Assembly: GCF_013155545.1 (NCBI RefSeq)
Contig: NZ_JABJVV010000017.1
Span: forward strand, 60,455-124,454
DNA: 64,000 nt
Source of the DNA: Caenimonas soli
GTDB lineage: Bacteria; Pseudomonadota; Gammaproteobacteria; Burkholderiales; Burkholderiaceae_C
Reading direction: 5' to 3'
In this document: piece after piece, positions 63,656 to 64,000 of the stretch
Numbering within the stretch: position 1 is the first letter of the stretch
Layout of the letters: each line of letters opens with the position of its first letter
The notes under the pieces: model-generated
The model's input: only the letters and a program-made list of their open reading frames with translations
What the model was told of the DNA's origin: nothing
Database searches by the model: none
Translations under genes and position numbers: made by a program

Positions 63656-63717
63656 GTCATCCCGGACTTGATCCGGGATCCACCTGGGCGCGCCAACGTG
63701 GATTGCGGGTCAAGCCC
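63656..63717 (-). repeat. Dispersed two-hairpin repeat, interrupted by the IS element
   Basis: ATCCCGGA (63659-63666), loop CTTGA, TCCGGGAT (63672-63679); spacer CCACCTGGGCGCGCCAACG; then ATTGCGGG (63702-63709), loop TCAAG, and only CCC of the expected CCCGCAAT. It is the reverse of the copy at 27321. The match stops at 63717, where the IS sequence begins. Confidence 0.75.
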
Positions 63718-64000
63718 ACTACTGTCCGGAGAAGCGTTCTCATTTGGATCGCAAGTCGTTGATTTGATTGATTTAAACGGCCGGGCGTGGCCGGGTCGAT
63801 TTGAATTTCAGCTTCCCGAAGCCGCACACTCGTATGGATTTGCGGGGGTGCGGCCATGCACAAAGGCAAGCTGGTATTTGCTCAATTGAAGGAGCATCTG
63901 CCGCGGTCCGTTTTTGATCGGTGCGTGGCGCGTTACTCGGGCTCGCACGCGCCGCTGAAGTTCTCGCATTGGGATCAGTTGCTGTGCATGATGTTTGCGC
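63718..64000 (+). mobile_element. Left end of an IS4-family insertion sequence
   Basis: The element seems to start at about 63718 (ACTACTGTCCGG...), where homology to the repeat stops. Its 138-base leader is notably AT-rich and includes a TTGATTTGATTGATTTAAA stretch. The transposase gene follows and runs off the window. The exact inverted repeat cannot be fixed without the right end. Confidence 0.65.
63856..64000 (+). CDS. IS4-family transposase (DUF4372 N-terminal domain), partial
   Basis: The first 48 codons are present: MHKGKLVFAQLKEHLPRS, then VFDRCVARYSGS and FSHWDQLLCMMFA. This is the typical DUF4372 opening (GKxVFAQL...LP...F..CV.RY.G......F..WdQfL.M.FAQ) of IS4-group DDE transposases. 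The catalytic part lies beyond the window. Confidence 0.85.
   Translation, partial: MHKGKLVFAQLKEHLPRSVFDRCVARYSGSHAPLKFSHWDQLLCMMFA

Overview
The window is GC-rich, tightly packed chromosomal DNA from a betaproteobacterium of order Burkholderiales. It most resembles Comamonadaceae (a Ramlibacter/Variovorax/Polaromonas-like organism; the genus is a guess). This rests on a Bug-family (TctC) solute-binding protein, the GlpSTPQV-type glycerol ABC transporter with its DUF2160 partner, yggS-pilT-pilU, the priA-hemE pair and the gmhA/BON/yraN/rsmI group. No tRNA, rRNA or CRISPR array was seen. One insertion sequence is cut by the right edge.

Layout. 1-1.3 kb: tail of a Bug protein, a RutE-like reductase missing an internal segment, and a small membrane protein. 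1.3-8.7 kb (minus strand): a BNR-repeat lipoprotein, then a branched-chain 2-oxoacid dehydrogenase operon (E1alpha, E1beta, E2, E3, alpha/beta hydrolase) preceded by a strong palindrome. 8.9-16.6 kb: lipase-like hydrolase, glutathione reductase, MurQ etherase, HAD phosphatase and a large DUF6600 protein. 16.6-26.7 kb: glycerol uptake and catabolism, with glpD-S-T-P-Q-DUF2160-glpV on the minus strand diverging from glpR-glpK. 26.8-32.6 kb: DUF3617 protein, yggS, pilT, pilU, a beta-hydroxyacid dehydrogenase, a BON lipoprotein and a SIS isomerase.

32.6-48.2 kb looks like an accessory block set between the SIS gene and yraN, genes that usually adjoin. It holds small periplasmic proteins, a five-gene minus-strand surface operon (DUF3494 ice-binding-like lipoprotein, OMP barrel, TpsB, TpsA, L,D-transpeptidase) and a plus-strand module (DUF4331 protein, small lipoprotein, DUF4198 protein, ECF sigma, anti-sigma, diheme cytochrome lipoprotein). 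The TpsA and barrel proteins of the surface operon end in nearly the same peptide (YxAPxRxxKP[F/Y]RN), which I consider the best candidate for an undescribed system. Two matching promoter-like motifs precede the DUF4331 operon and the sigma operon.

48.2-63.6 kb: yraN/rsmI, priA, a non-coding stretch with three DnaA-box matches, hemE, a TPR-methyltransferase, then a galactose-centred cluster (GH2 glycosidase, galT, galK, a GH1-RmlD fusion, UDP-galactopyranose mutase), an O-acetylhomoserine sulfhydrylase-type enzyme and a CoA-binding protein. The window ends in an IS4-family element that appears to have inserted into a dispersed two-hairpin repeat. Four related copies of this repeat (two with both hairpins, one interrupted) lie at about 11.7, 27.3, 49.5 and 63.7 kb.
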